Position numbers and translations under genes: made by a program. A DNA stretch of 64,000 nucleotides from Macrobrachium rosenbergii (Eukaryota; Arthropoda; Malacostraca; Decapoda; Palaemonidae), in NCBI RefSeq assembly GCF_040412425.1, contig NC_089744.1:22772501-22836500 (forward strand), in the 5' to 3' direction. Shown here one piece after another: positions 36,930 to 48,086 of the stretch. Under the pieces are notes generated by a model that made no database searches, was not told the DNA's origin, and saw nothing but the letters and a program-made list of their open reading frames with translations. Each line of letters opens with the position of its first letter. Within the stretch, counting starts at the first letter, position 1.

Positions 36930-39345
36930 ATTAAGTATCCTGTCACTAGTACAAAATATTTTTCCATGAACAGTTCAAAAAAATGCCAACGGGAGAAATA
37001 CTGCAGCACCAAAAGCCAGGATATTCAAGAAGGCCAAAGAAAATGGAAAAGCATAACGACCACCAAGCCAGCACTTCTAGACTGGGACAACAGACTAAAA
37101 TGAAGAAACAGAAAACAACAACCCTGCAGCAAAACAACCGCTATTGACCCAGTACTCTTGATACTGGAGCAAGAGGCCGATAAAAAAAAAAAACCCCGCC
37201 CAGCAATTCCATTCTGGGATAAACAAGGCTGGGGAAAAAAAAAAAAAAAACCATCTCCAGCCCAGCATTTTGATACTGGGAAAACTACGGCTGAAGATTA
37301 AATACTATCAGTACCACCAAACCAGCACTGGTACTGGGATGATTGATGCTTAAGTTTGAACAGCATGACTGCCACCAATACTATAGCAACAACCACCAGT
37401 AACCCAGCACTTCAATACTGGAATAGCTTGGGCTGACAAGTATTGCTCAGGCTGAAAATGAAAAACATTGCCAACTATGGCAAAACACACATCACCAAAC
37501 CAGGTACTTTGATACTGGGATAACAGAAATCAAAATGAACAGACATAGCGACCACCAACCCAACACTAATACCGAGATAAGCTGAAAAATGGAAAAAAGA
37601 CCACCTTCCCTGAACTTTGAAACTGTTTCTGAAGGTGTAAACTGCAATATGGAATGACCACCAACACAGCACTTTGCAAATGTGAGACTCAAAGCTGAAA
37701 AAAATACCACCAACTGGTACTGCAATAACTCAAGCTTAAAAGAATGGCCAAAGTACCAATGGCAAAACAAGACCACAATTAGCCCAGCATTTTTTTTTTT
37801 TTATTGAGACTAGAAATGTTTAAAACTATAACTGCCACCACTGCTGTAGTGATGCACAATGACCACCAACAGCACTTCAATACTGGGATAACATTCAGAA
37901 ACCAACAGTACAGTATGACCACCAACAGCACTTCAAAACTGGGGAAAAAAAAAAAAAAAAAAAAAAAAACCAGCACATACTGTGATAAGCTTAAAAGAAT
38001 GGCCAACATACCAATGGCAAAACATGACCACAATTAGCCCAGCAATTTGATACTTTATTTTGGCTAGAAAAGAAAAACAAATGACAGCACAACAGTAAAC
38101 ACACACCGACCACCAACAGTACTTCAATACTAGGACAGCAGAGGCTGAAAAAACATCACAACGAACCAAAAGGTTATGCCAAAAACTGCTGGGGAGGCGG
38201 TTGAGTTTCCTTTGCCATGGCTGAAAATTGAAAAACCACTGAACACCAACCATAAATACAGTACTGGGATTCAACAACCATGACCACCAACCCAGTACAG
38301 TACTTTGATACTGGTATAATCAAGTATCGAAGCTGAAAATGGAAAAAAAGACTCACCAGTCCTGTAGAGACATTTCCAACCCAGCACCTCAATAACGGGA
38401 TATCCGAGGTGTAAAATTAAAATTTACCACAATTTAGGCTAAAAAAGGAAAACTAACTTCTACCACAGCAGTTAACTACACACAGCAACCACTAACAGTA
38501 CTTCGATACTAGTACAGACAAGGCTGAAACAAAGGCATTACAACCAAAAAAATGGTTATCCCAGTATAAAGTACAGGGGTGCTGGTGATTATTTTTTGCC
38601 ATGGCTTTAAATTGAAAATACACAACATCCCCAACCCAAAAGTTCGGTACTGTACTGGGATACACTGGCTGAAAATAGAATCTCCAATATCAGCCCAGCA
38701 CTTACCCTTTTTATTGAGACTAAAAATGTTTAAAACTATGACTGCCACCACTGCTGTAGTGATGCACAATGACCAACAGCATTTCAATACTGGCATAACT
38801 GAAGCTGAAATGCAATATGGAACGACCACCAATAGTACTTTAATACTGGGATAACTGACGCTGAAGACAGCAAAACAATGACTACCAACACAGCAATTCA
38901 ATACTGGGGCAAGTAGAAGTTCCAAAACGGAACGACCACCAACAGCACTTCAATACTGGGATAACATTCAGAAACCAACAGTACAGTACGACCACCAACA
39001 GCACTTCGAAACTGGGATAACCAATGCTAAAAAAATACCCACCAACCCAGCACTGATACTGTGATAAGCTTAAAAGAATGGCCAAAGTACCAATGGCAAA
39101 ACATCACCACAATTAGCCCAGCACTTTTTTTTATTGAGACTATAAAAATGTTTAAAACTATGACTGCTACCACTGTTGTAGTGATACACAATGACCACCA
39201 ACAGCACTTCAATACTGGGATATTCAGAAACCATCGCTAAAAAATAATACCACCAACCCAGCACTGATACTGTGATAACCAAGGTTAAAAAAAAAAAAAA
39301 AATTATCAACCTGATGGCAAAAGTTTTGGGAGCCAAAACATGATG
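36930..39345. repeat. Degenerate tandem-repeat field
   Basis: Dozens of imperfect ~50-70 bp units built around CACCAACAGCACTTCAATAC and TGGGATAAC. Larger blocks recur. ATTGAGACTAnAAATGTTTA with ACTGCCACCACTGCTGTAG appears at about 37803, 38713 and 39133; GATAAGCTTAAAAGAATGGC with CCAATGGCAAAACAT appears at about 37983 and 39062, with a similar block near 37730. Poly-A runs interrupt it. The apparent ORFs on minus (WWSLCITTAVV and similar) are repeat translations. Confidence 0.85.
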
Positions 39346-39747
39346 TGAGGTAGGGCGAGTGTTGAAGTTTGAAAGTTTACAATCAAGCCATTTTCTTAAA
39401 ACTTATCTTTGAATATTTACACACAACTCTACCTAATGCTTATACAGTAAGATTTTAATTGCGAATACACTCATACCACTACCCTCAATAAATGCTCCAG
39501 GTATGAGTTAACGAGTATTACTGTTAACAGTTGCCAGTAAACAGTAAAGGTTTCCACACTTGAAGGAACTGACTACAAAAAAAAAAAAAAAGTTTTATTT
39601 TCTCTGAATGTTGGAATACTTTAGCAACCACCTGCACAAAACCTCTATCCAAATTTCAACAATTCACAAAATTCAGGCCTGAATCTCCAAACAGTCCCAT
39701 TACTAAATCTCTTCCCCCTTTGAAAGAAAGGGCTTGGAATTTTAGTT
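39346..39747. other. Spacer upstream of the Harbinger element
   Basis: No gene or further repeat structure apparent apart from an A-run near 39577-39590. Confidence 0.5.
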
Positions 39748-39750
39748 TAA

Positions 39751-39786
39751 TGCTACGTTCACACATTCACGTATCAAGGCACGCAT
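39751..39786. repeat. Left terminal inverted repeat (Harbinger)
   Basis: Starts TGCTACGTTCACACATTCAC. Pairs with the right end at 44464-44499; three mismatches occur in the first six positions and none in the next thirty. Confidence 0.93.
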
Positions 39787-40462
39787 CCCCACGCACTGCC
39801 ACGAACGGGGCGGAGCCAGAGAGTACGTAAAAACAACGCAAACAACGTAAATGTACCGTAAGTACTGTGTAAATGCGGCGGCAGCATGCGGCGCGACCGT
39901 TACGGACCACCTGGCCGTGCGCCGGGGGCAGGAACCTTCGCCTGCTCGAAACCCTGCGGGGTGGCCAGGTCAACTGTCAGGTAGCGTGGCCCGACCGCAC
40001 AGCGTGGCGCCACCCGCGGGCTGACCGCGCAGCTGCCACGCCGTTACCTGGGGCACACGCTGCCCCAGGGCACTGCGTGGCTGTCAGAATGGCGTGGGAG
40101 TAGACGCGGCAACGCTGCCGCACCCCCCGCAACCGCGTAGATGTGACAACGCTTTGACCTGGGATAAAAGGGGCAGGCGGCGCGCTTCCAGGTCAGTGCT
40201 TCTCCGGCCAGCATCCTGTTGCTATCTCCCTCAGCGCCTCCGTCTTGCCGTCCACTGCAGCAGCCAAGATGCCCAAAGGACCCATGCTGAAGAGGACCAG
40301 GAAAGGGGCCCTGAGAACTCCAGGAGCCCTGGCAGCTGGAGCTGCCCCTACGCAAAGCCTCCTGAAGCTGATGGTCCCCTTCAGGCAGCGATGCTGTTGT
40401 GCTGCAGCTCGAGGCCGACGAGCTCGTGACGGAGAGCGACCTAGAGGAGGAGGAAGAGGACC

Positions 40463-40939
40463 TTGCCCTCGCCTAACGAGAGAGCGACCCGCCGCGCCGC
40501 CACCGACGACAACGCCCACGCAGGGGATGCCGACGCCGACACCGAAAGCACTCCTGATGGAGATGGCCCTACAGGAGGCCGCAAGAAGAACCCGTCAGTG
40601 ATCCTCTCGGAGGAAAATGAGAGGCTAGTTGGCGAGTGGCTGGAGACCGAGGCCGAGTTCATATATAACAAGGGCCTCACAGCCTACAAGGATAAGGCCA
40701 AGGTGTGGAGGGCCTTCGAAGAGAAGGGCCAGTCACTTGTTCCTCCCGTGAGTGGCCATGAACTGAGGACGTGGTTTACGTCCCTCAGGAGTCGTTTTGG
40801 GCGGCTTACAGCGGAGAAGAGTGGCCAAGGGGCGGGCAGACGGCTGACGGACCGGGAGAAATGGATACTCAACATTTTCCACTTCCTGAAGCCACACATT
40901 GTGCGTCAAAGGAAGCCAAAGGTGTTGGGACTTCCCATG
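40463..40939 (+). CDS. Harbinger Myb/SANT-like accessory protein, exon 1
   Basis: The frame contains GGRKKNPSVILSEENERLVG then EWLETEAEFIYNKGLTAY and ends KVLGLPM. This is a tryptophan-spaced Myb/SANT/MADF-like domain (roughly residues 45-140) of the kind found in the second protein of PIF/Harbinger elements, which binds the element ends and helps transposase enter the nucleus. Exon 1 ends at 40939 before GTATGT; the intron is 40940-41063. A more natural start at 40269 (MPKGPMLKRTRKGALRTPG) is in another frame, and an acidic run (ESDLEEEEEDLALA) at 40431-40472 lies in yet another. The 5' part therefore has frameshifts, or indel errors, upstream of this open part. Confidence 0.75.
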
Positions 40940-41063
40940 GTATGTTTGTTTTAATGTGTTTCCATGCATAATTATTACTGAATATAATGTTATTACATAG
41001 TTTCCATGCATTCAATGTACATTTTATACCATGTTCTCATATATGTCGCTCCTCTTTTTACAG

Positions 41064-41651
41064 GCTGCCTGTGCTGCTGCCACCCTCCCTGCTGCCGCCC
41101 TCCCTGCCCAAGTTCTGGACCTGCCTGCTCATGTTTCTTCTGGTCCGACACCGACGCCCACGCCCTCTCCGGTTGATCGAGCAACAACCAAGGCTCGGAA
41201 ACACCAAGTTTCCGAGCTGTTCGACGTCGCCTTCACGAGGGCAGAGGCCCTCCGAGACGATATGCTGACGACTGTCGACCCACCTCCTCATAACCCCCGC
41301 GTCCTCTACTGGAGGAAGTTCTTTCAAGAGGTCGAGGATGAGTGCGCACAGGTGTCAGAACAGCTGGGCCTGCACCTGAAAATGGAGGTGCTTGGTGCCA
41401 TTCAAAGGTACATCCGTGCCACCAAAGAGGGCTCCACGGTGCCGTCGAGGGCCATGATGACCCACACCATGGCAGTGACAGCAGAGTGTCAGGCACCTGC
41501 AGTTCCTGCCAGCCTGTCGGCATCGCAGCAGCAGCGGGCACTCACTGCACAGCAGCTGGCGCTCCTGCAAGCACAGTTGGTGACATCCACACCAAAAGAC
41601 CTCAGCAACCTGTCGCTTGACACGACATTCCTTAACAATTTACAGAGCTAA
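41064..41651 (+). CDS. Harbinger accessory protein, exon 2
   Basis: TTTTTACAG at 41055-41063 is a good acceptor, and the join to exon 1 is phase 0. The exon starts AACAAATLPAAALPAQV, passes a Pro/Thr-rich linker (TPTPTPSPVD) and then a helical block with VSELFDVAFTRAEALRDDM and YWRKFFQEVEDECAQVSEQ. It ends with a Gln/Leu-rich tail and NLSLDTTFLNNLQS. The 195 residues resemble the C-terminal part of arthropod MADF-type proteins, where such tails mediate protein contact. The intron is 124 bp with canonical GT/AG borders. The gene converges on the minus-strand transposase. Confidence 0.75.
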   Translation, partial: AACAAATLPAAALPAQVLDLPAHVSSGPTPTPTPSPVDRATTKARKHQVSELFDVAFTRAEALRDDMLTTVDPPPHNPRVLYWRKFFQEVEDECAQVSEQLGLHLKMEVLGAIQRYIRATKEGSTVPSRAMMTHTMAVTAECQAPAVPASLSASQQQRALTAQQLALLQAQLVTSTPKDLSNLSLDTTFLNNLQS

Positions 41652-42045
41652 TGTATATACTGTTGTTTTTCCTTTTGCTTTTATGTATATGTTTCTATTT
41701 TATATTAAATATATTTTGCAATATCATGTCTAGCTCTATCCTCTGCTCAAATATCATGTATTCAATGAAGTAGCTATAATGCAAGTACACAAATAAAGAA
41801 GGCAAAATGAACCCGAATACACTAACATTTCATTATTGACTTTGAAAAAAGTTCAAAATACTTTATGTAACATATGTGCACAGAAGCAAAATGACAACAG
41901 GCAAAATATTAGCAAGTCATATAAAATGTCACAAATATCGGGGAGAAGGTAGTTTCAAAAAAATAGAATTTTCATATCAGAATATCAACAATGTAAATGC
42001 TAAGAGCAGATACTTTCAAGAACAGAATTATCACCTCAGAATAAA

Positions 42046-42730
42046 AACAATGTTAAGAGAAGGTACTTTCAAAAATGATAGAATTATCATATCAGAATAG
42101 ATTCCATGTTAAGAAATTATTAAAAAGGGCAAAATAACATCTTTCTTTTATTTATATATATGTTTGTTTCATATTTATTAAACATACATTTGCAATGTCA
42201 TGGCCCACTCTATCCTCTTCCCATTTACCAAGTATTGATGAGAGTAATATATCATGGATTTGAACAATATCTTTTATTAAATCAACTAAAATAAACGGAA
42301 GTACACAAATGCACACAGGGCAAAATAATCCTGAATTGATACATTATTGATTATTAAATAAGTCCAAAATAAATACAGGAACAGAATAGAAACAATGTTA
42401 AGAGAAGGTACTTTCAAAAATGATAGAATTATCATATCAGAATAGATTCCATGTTAAGAAATTATTAAAAAGGGCAAAATAACTACATCTTTCTTTTATT
42501 TATATGTATGTTTCATATTGATTAAACAAATTTGCAAAGTCATGTCCCGCTCTATCCTCTTCCCAATTACCAAGTATTGATGAGAGTAATATATCATAGA
42601 TTTGAGCAATATCTTTTATTAAATCAACTAAAACAAACAAAAGTAGACAAATGCACAGGGCAAAATAATCCTGAATTGATACATTATTGAATTTTAAATA
42701 AGTCCAAAATATAGGCAGGAACAGACTTAA
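42046..42730. repeat. 345-bp tandem duplication inside the Harbinger
   Basis: AACAATGTTAAGAGAAGGTA begins at 42046 and again at 42391, and similarity continues through GATAGAATTATCATATCAGA, CTCTATCCTCTTCCCA and GGGCAAAATAATCCTGAATT. The two copies differ at some positions. It lies between the convergent 3' ends of the two element genes. Confidence 0.92.
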
Positions 42731-42763
42731 GTAATTACAACAATCAGGTATGCATGAGAGTAA

Positions 42764-44081
42764 CTAAATCATGTTCTCCTGCCAGTGCACGGAGCCTTCA
42801 GCCGATGAAAAGTATTCCTTCAGCAAGTTACGCTGTTCCTTTGCATCCCTTGTTGCAGTGTTGCCGGTCACGGTTGGAAGGGCTGCTCCTAAGGATGGGT
42901 CACTCCTCCAGCTACCAGGGATGACAGCATGTGTGACAGGGTGCTCCTGATCTCCTTGTCTTCGTGCATTTCTTCTTATGATCATATTGTGCAGAACACA
43001 TGCGGACATCACTAATGGCTCTATATGGTCAGGCTTCAAGCATATTGCAGTGTGGAATACTCGGAATCTGTTTGCCAGAATCCCAAAGGCGTTCTCCACC
43101 GTCCTGCGTGCCCTACTTAACCTGTAGTTGTAAATCCGTTCCTCCTTGCTAAGTCCTCTTTTGGGGTAAGGCTTCATAAGGTAATTCCTCAGGGGAAGGC
43201 ATCATCGCCAACTAGGAAGTAGGGCACAGGAGATCCATTAGGTTGACCTGGCAGGGCATCCGGTTGGGAAGATTTGCTTCCTCTTGCAACAGCATTTCTG
43301 CCAGTCGGGTCTGGGCAAATACACCACCGTCTGACTCTGACCCAATGGCTTCCACGTCGACGTACAGGAACTTGTATGAAGCATCAGCAACTGCAAGTAA
43401 TACCATGGAGTAGAACTTCTTGTAGTTGAAGTAATGCATCACCGCCCTTGGGAGGGTTACGGAGCCTAATGTGCTTCCCATCTCTATAGCTCCAATTACG
43501 TGCGGGAAGTTCCATCGTTCCTCAAAACCCCGTGCAACCTCCTGCCACGCTTCAGGTGTTTGTGGCACCTGCAGTTCCTCATCCCCGAAGGCAGCAACAA
43601 TGGCCCTGCAGGTCTCTGGTACGATGAGACTAATGGTGTTGTGGGCTACCCTGAACGAATATTGCAGACTTGTATGAATCACCTGTAGCGAGGAAGCGTA
43701 GGGTGATAGCAACACGTAGGCCTGGCTCAATGGGTTTCCTCCAGAATGTCACTTTCTTCTGAATGTGGGGTGTGACCCGTTCAACAATTTCATTGAAGAG
43801 GTCCTTGTCAATCCGGGTAAAATTTCTGTACAGCTCTGGGGCTTGGTTGACAACTCCGCCATCAGGTTGTCATAATGACCTTGCTCCATCCTTTTCTGCA
43901 GGTACGGCCACGCCCACACCCTCCTTGGGCGCCTTTTTTTCTGCCCTAAGTGCTTTGCAGCAATCATTGCAAGCTCCAGCAATAACATGACGTGCACATA
44001 CTCAATGACAAGTGGCAACAATTCTGGTCTATCCGTACGTGCTATAGCTATGAGTTGACGCATTTCAGCTATGTTGTCCAT
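42764..44081 (-). pseudogene. PIF/Harbinger DDE transposase, frameshifted
   Basis: Minus strand from the ATG at 44081. The N-terminal part has RRPRRVWAWPYLQKRMEQG (to about 43850). After frame changes come LQYSFRVAHNTISLIVPETC and NFPHVIGAIEMGS, then HYFNYKKFYSMVLLAVADAS and SESDGGVFAQT. After further shifts come PVPYFLVGDDAF and finally KPYPKRGLSKEERIYNYRLS with RRTVENAFGILANRFRVF, the region of the catalytic Glu. At least four frame breaks are visible, several of one base. The first catalytic site, normally Asp in GAID, reads GAIE here. The DDE nuclease cuts element ends in the family; this copy cannot make a full one as read. Confidence 0.85.
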
Positions 44082-44463
44082 GTTGCTTCAGCGCGTTGGT
44101 AGTATGTCTTGTCGTTGTGGTATTACGGCATTGACTAGCTCACATGTGCAGCTGCCGGCCTTTATATAGCTGGGGTTTAACCCCGCAGTACGTGTAAATA
44201 ACGTGACGTTTGCGTAACTCAGTTACGCAGAACGTAACACATACGGTATAATGACGTTGGTGTTACGTGCTCTGCCACGCACTACTACTGCCTGCGCCGC
44301 CACTTGTTCGTCAGCGCCACGTCACCCTTTACGCAGTGCTTACATTTGCGGCGCACTATAATACGCATGCATCACGCACATCGTCCCGTGACACGTATCC
44401 AGTTGGGCGGGGCCTATTTTCTCGCGTATGCGCAAGTTTCACCAATTCCGGCTGTGCGTGCAC

Positions 44464-44499
44464 ATGCGTGCCTTGATACGTGAATGTGTGAACTTACCA
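44464..44499. repeat. Right terminal inverted repeat (Harbinger)
   Basis: Ends in GTGAATGTGTGAACTTACCA, followed by the TAA duplication at 44500-44502. Inverted partner of 39751-39786. Confidence 0.93.
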
Positions 44500-44502
44500 T
44501 AA

Positions 44503-45330
44503 GGGGTCTATGAATGTATATTACATTTTTTGCATTCATTGAAGACTTCGCTGGGAAATTTGGCAATAAGGTGATAAAATGGTTATAAAACCGTCAGTAG
44601 CCAAAGCAAATTCCTCACTACTGTTTGGATCAGGCGGTAGAATTCTGAACAAAGCTTCGATGAGCTAATTCCTCACTACAGTTCAGATCTAATTCTTTAC
44701 TACAGCTCAAGATCAGGTACAGCAGAAGAATTCTGAACTTTGAAATAAAAAATGGGAGAGACTAAATTATGTAGTAGTACTGGTAATAATTAAAGATTAT
44801 GGATGCGGATGAGATACAAGGAAGGATTAAAATAAGTGAAATAAATGTAGGTACACATGTGAACTCATTTCTTCACTACTTGCAACTCCACTGCATCTTG
44901 CTGACCAATTATTGTCATCTCTAGTCAATAGGCCAGTCACACAAAACACAGTCAGGCCTGAGGAAGGATACAGCAAAAACCTGCATCTGTGACAACCACG
45001 CCCAAAATGCCCAACACTCATTAGTCTGATCCATATACAGTACAGTACTGAAAAAGTGCACCCGGGTATTTACCATCCAAGGGCAGGCAGTTCCCGGTTG
45101 CCGGCGGGCTGTTAGCTGCGATCCGGTTTTACGGCGGTTTTCACAAATATTCATAACAGGTTTTTTTTTTAGTGGCTCGATTCAACCAGTTAACGACGCT
45201 ACTAACCCATTAACTCGGCCGATAACCGGTTATCGGCTGCATAAGATAACCCCCTCGCAGTAGACAAGAAAACTTTTCTGAGTACTGTAACCACAATTGA
45301 CGGGAGAATGACTTTACTGCTGCTTAGGTC
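44503..45330. other. Unassigned DNA
   Basis: Three short direct repeats (ATTCCTCACTACnGTTnnGAT and variants) lie at 44610-44710. A GC-rich patch at 45060-45135 and a CCGGTTATCGG palindrome near 45224-45236 do not form a recognisable element. No gene supported. Confidence 0.45.
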
Positions 45331-45495
45331 AGTCACACACGTGCCCGGCGGATGAATACTAAACAACCCACAACCCACAGCCTCAGAAAGCATATTTTCA
45401 TCAATCTGTGTGTCCCTGTCACTGAGATAGGTAGCACAAACTCTATTGCTGCCATGATGACATTAGTGATTGCACCACGAGTCCCAAACACCAGA

Positions 45496-45745
45496 ATCCT
45501 ACATCTGATGGAAATGCCAACAAGAAAAGGAAATCTATAACAATGGAGCTGACATATGACCTCATTAAGCGTTCTGAAAAAGGCGTGACTTTTCTTTTTT
45601 CTAGGCTGTTCGGACCTGAGTATCCATGCCCTCAGGCCAAGGTCTACTTGTAAGTTCATCGAATATGGCATTAAAAATTTGCAGAAATACTGTGCAGACC
45701 ATAAAGCATTAAAATCATCGTTACAGGTTCTGAGAAAACTAATAG
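45496..45745 (+). pseudogene. Pogo/Tigger-type (CENP-B HTH) transposase fossil
   Basis: A plus-strand frame at about 45496-45590 reads SDGNANKKRKSITMELTYDL then IKRSEKGVT. This is the N-terminal psq/CENP-B-type helix-turn-helix start typical of Tigger and jerky-like proteins. In a second frame at about 45668-45735 it continues IKNLQKYCADHKALKSS, the next conserved segment, with VTGSEKTNS in a third frame. Frame changes and stops separate these pieces. The catalytic DDE domain is not seen. A DIRS element begins about 130 bp downstream. Confidence 0.55.
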
Positions 45746-45890
45746 CATATATATTTATAGTTATGATGAAAACTATATTGATAGCATATACTAATTTCCA
45801 CAGGTTAGAAGAAAATTTTGTATTGATAGCACACACTGATTTTTATAGGTCAGCATATATAAACTTCTAAAAGCTTATTTTCTGAGTCCA

Positions 45891-46190
45891 GTCCCGTGTC
45901 AGCCGGTGAAATTCCATTACAGCACGAATTTCTAGGTATAACCTTGCTAGATATACCAGAGAAAAAGAGCTTTCAGGAAAGCTGGGGTTACTACCCCCAG
46001 TCGAGCGCCTTCTAGGAAGGCGTCGGTATAAGAAGGGGTGAGTGAATTACCACTACCACGGAAACCTACTCGAAAGATCTCTCCTTATCAAAATCCCCGG
46101 AACAGAGCGGTGAGCCGTTACAGCCCCCACACCAAACACCCGCCAGGACGGCGACACCAGCGCCACCTACCTCATTCCATTTTCTAGCAC
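45891..46190. repeat. Left inverted terminal repeat of DIRS copy 1
   Basis: Begins GTCCCGTGTCAGCCGGTGAA. Nearly identical in inverted form to 53736-54033. Differences are one substitution near the outer end (CAGCC versus CACCC) and two extra single bases at 46084-46098 (CCTTATC and CCCCGG against CCTATC and CCCGG). Confidence 0.95.
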
Positions 46191-46250
46191 GTGAATCTTC
46201 GATTTGTTTTGTGTGCTCTTCCATCATTTTGGATTTTTTCTGCTTTTACG

Positions 46251-46280
46251 ATGGCGTCGAGCAGCTTTACCATTTCCAAG
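46251..46280 (+). CDS. Possible first coding exon of the DIRS gag gene
   Basis: The first ATG after the left repeat opens MASSSFTISK, ending in AAG, and the next bases TTAAGT resemble a GTAAGT donor with its G changed. Joining here to 47916 would be phase 0. Tentative: the donor is not canonical and copy 2 shows no equivalent. Confidence 0.25.
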
Positions 46281-47915
46281 TTAAGTACCATCTTCTTGTG
46301 GGGTTTTGTTCTATTTTTTGGCTGTTATAGTCTCGTATTTTCATAAATATCGAGATCTTATTATGTCGCCACGGCGTCCCCAGCCAGCCATTTCGATCGA
46401 AAAGGCGTCTCCTTCTGTTCTTTTCAGTTGGTGTCGTCTCCTCGTCGTTATAGATATTTTGCCCCCATTGGTTCCCTTCCTGGGGGTTCCTTGCGGTGGC
46501 TCCCCCCTCTTATCAATTACGATCCCTGGCCCACTGGCCTTTGGGGGAGTGATGCCCCGTCTAGGTCCCCCCCCCCAGTTGGGTTCCTATTGTTTTGGTC
46601 TTACTAGGCTAATTAATTTGATTGAAGATGGTGCTCTCTTGTAGTTTTATTTTTAATTTTATTGTTTTTATTATTTTATTGTGTGGTTTACCTCGGGTGC
46701 TGGCGGCAGCCTCAGATCTAACCGCCTCCCCGTGGTAGGCTACGCTCTCTGTTGAGCACATTTTAGTTTTTGTGAGTGTTGGTTATCTGGTAGAGTAGGC
46801 TTGTTAGCTTCCTTCCCTTTGCCCTGGGTGTGGAGCTCAGGTTGAGGGAGTTTTGTTGCTGTTTTCCTCCGGGATCGTTTTTCGGTGGGCAGAGTGAGCC
46901 CCTTGGTTCTCTTCCTCCAATTGGGGGGAATCGAGTTCTTAGGATGTGTTTCCTCTAGGCTAGCGCCCCCTTGCCTGCCATTCTCGATCCCGGCTGGTTC
47001 TCGGCTCAAAGTTTCTCTCCCAGTTGCTTCCCCCTTCCCTTTTACACTCCTCGTCCTAGCCTATACCAAGGTTAGGTCTATATTAGGCTTCGCCTAGGTA
47101 GGAGTCGGGCTTCGGGTTGGTTGCTTCCAGTCATATTGCCCCTCCAAGATTCATGGTCTGGGAGATACGGTGCAGTTGAGCGGGTGAGCTTCTCCCCGTC
47201 TCCTGTTCCTTCCTGGTAGCCTACTCCTCCTACCTACCTCCCCCTCCTCCTCTCCAGCCTTGCTCTACTCGTGCGGGTGACGCTAGATGGCGTTTTCTCC
47301 GAGTTCAGGGACCTCTCTTGTTGGTTGAGGGATTCGCTCCCTCCCAGATTGTTCCCAGCATCGCTGTATTGGGGTTGGTGGTTTGTTTACTCGAACGTGT
47401 TCGAGTCACTGTTCGTCTCCTCGTCGGGTTACGTTGGCGCGGTATATTTTGCTTCACCCTATGTTATGATCATATAAGCATTTTACCCGTCTCGTTCTCC
47501 GGCGGGGAAGTAAGGGCGGAAGGTTTTTTCATATAGGGGAACGGATCCCTCCGTCCTCTTCAGTTCTTACCATCACTCGTTATTGTTTTTATTTTTAGAT
47601 AAGTCTGTTATCTACAGGAGTACTCTCCTTTATTTATTATATATATAAATTCGTGAGTCCGGTCCTATACCAGGGGTCTTCGCCGTTATTTTACTGGCAG
47701 CCCTTATGGTTAGTTCCTGGTCTCTCCCCTTCATTCCCCGGAGTACTCCGGGGTCTGGAATCCTACCTTCCACTCTGTGTAATTTAGAGCTTTTTGGCCC
47801 AGTTTATGATAGGGAGTTCTTCTCCGCCGGAGTATTCCGGTTGTGGTTGAATTTCCCGGCCTCGCCAGCTTTAGTTTGCTTAGGGTGGGAGGTTCATGTA
47901 CGTTTCTTCTTACAG

Positions 47916-48086
47916 ACTGTTCGCTGTGAGGAGCCGGGGTGCACCGCCTCCCTCCAACAACCGTACGGTCACGTAGTTTGTCGGACCCACGCTGGTTGTG
48001 CGGTCCGCCTGGATGACCTGATTGTTTGGCACCCTGATGGTTGTGAGGTTTGCTTTGCTCTCTGCACAACTGTCCAGGATGAGTTG
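47916..48086 (+). CDS. DIRS copy 1 zinc-binding-like exon (57 codons)
   Basis: The acceptor TTTCTTCTTACAG ends at 47915 and a GTAAGT donor starts at 48087; both junctions are phase 0. The exon encodes Cys4, Cys9, His19, Cys22, His25, Cys28, His39, Cys43 and Cys46 (exon numbering), with LIVWHP before the last pair. The matching exon of copy 2 (57710-57880) has the same length and all nine residues at the same places. Such spacing suggests one or two zinc-binding sites, perhaps for RNA, DNA or protein contact at the N terminus of Gag. It reads on in phase to gag at 48203 across a 116-bp intron. I do not recognise the fold. Confidence 0.7.

Larger units (their letters stand above)
39751..44499. 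mobile_element. Full-length PIF/Harbinger transposon
   Basis: 4.75 kb. TAA flanks both ends (39748-39750 and 44500-44502), the 3-bp TWA-type duplication of PIF/Harbinger. Terminal inverted repeats match over about 36 bases: after a slightly different outer six bases, both read GTTCACACATTCACGTATCA then AGGCACGCAT. Inside are the two genes usual for the family, a Myb/SANT-like DNA-binding protein (plus) and a DDE transposase (minus), converging on a repeat-bearing middle. The element is GC-rich at both ends, unlike its AT-rich surroundings. The transposase is broken, so the copy looks structurally complete but not autonomous. Confidence 0.93.

Noticed and set aside
37475..39336. Minus-strand ORFs with hydrophobic stretches that look like membrane proteins
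   Set aside because: They repeat the same VLKCCWWSLCITTAVV-like text and are translations of the degenerate repeat field.
40044..40680. GC-rich minus-strand ORFs opposite the Harbinger accessory gene
   Set aside because: Shadow frames of a GC-rich coding region; the plus strand has the Myb/SANT-like domain and a good intron.
45060..45240. GC-rich patch with CCGGTTATCGG as a possible MITE
   Set aside because: No pair of inverted ends or target duplication found.
45333..45836. 167-codon minus-strand ORF
   Set aside because: It lies opposite the pogo/Tigger-type fossil and has no domain; the plus-strand remnant explains the sequence better.
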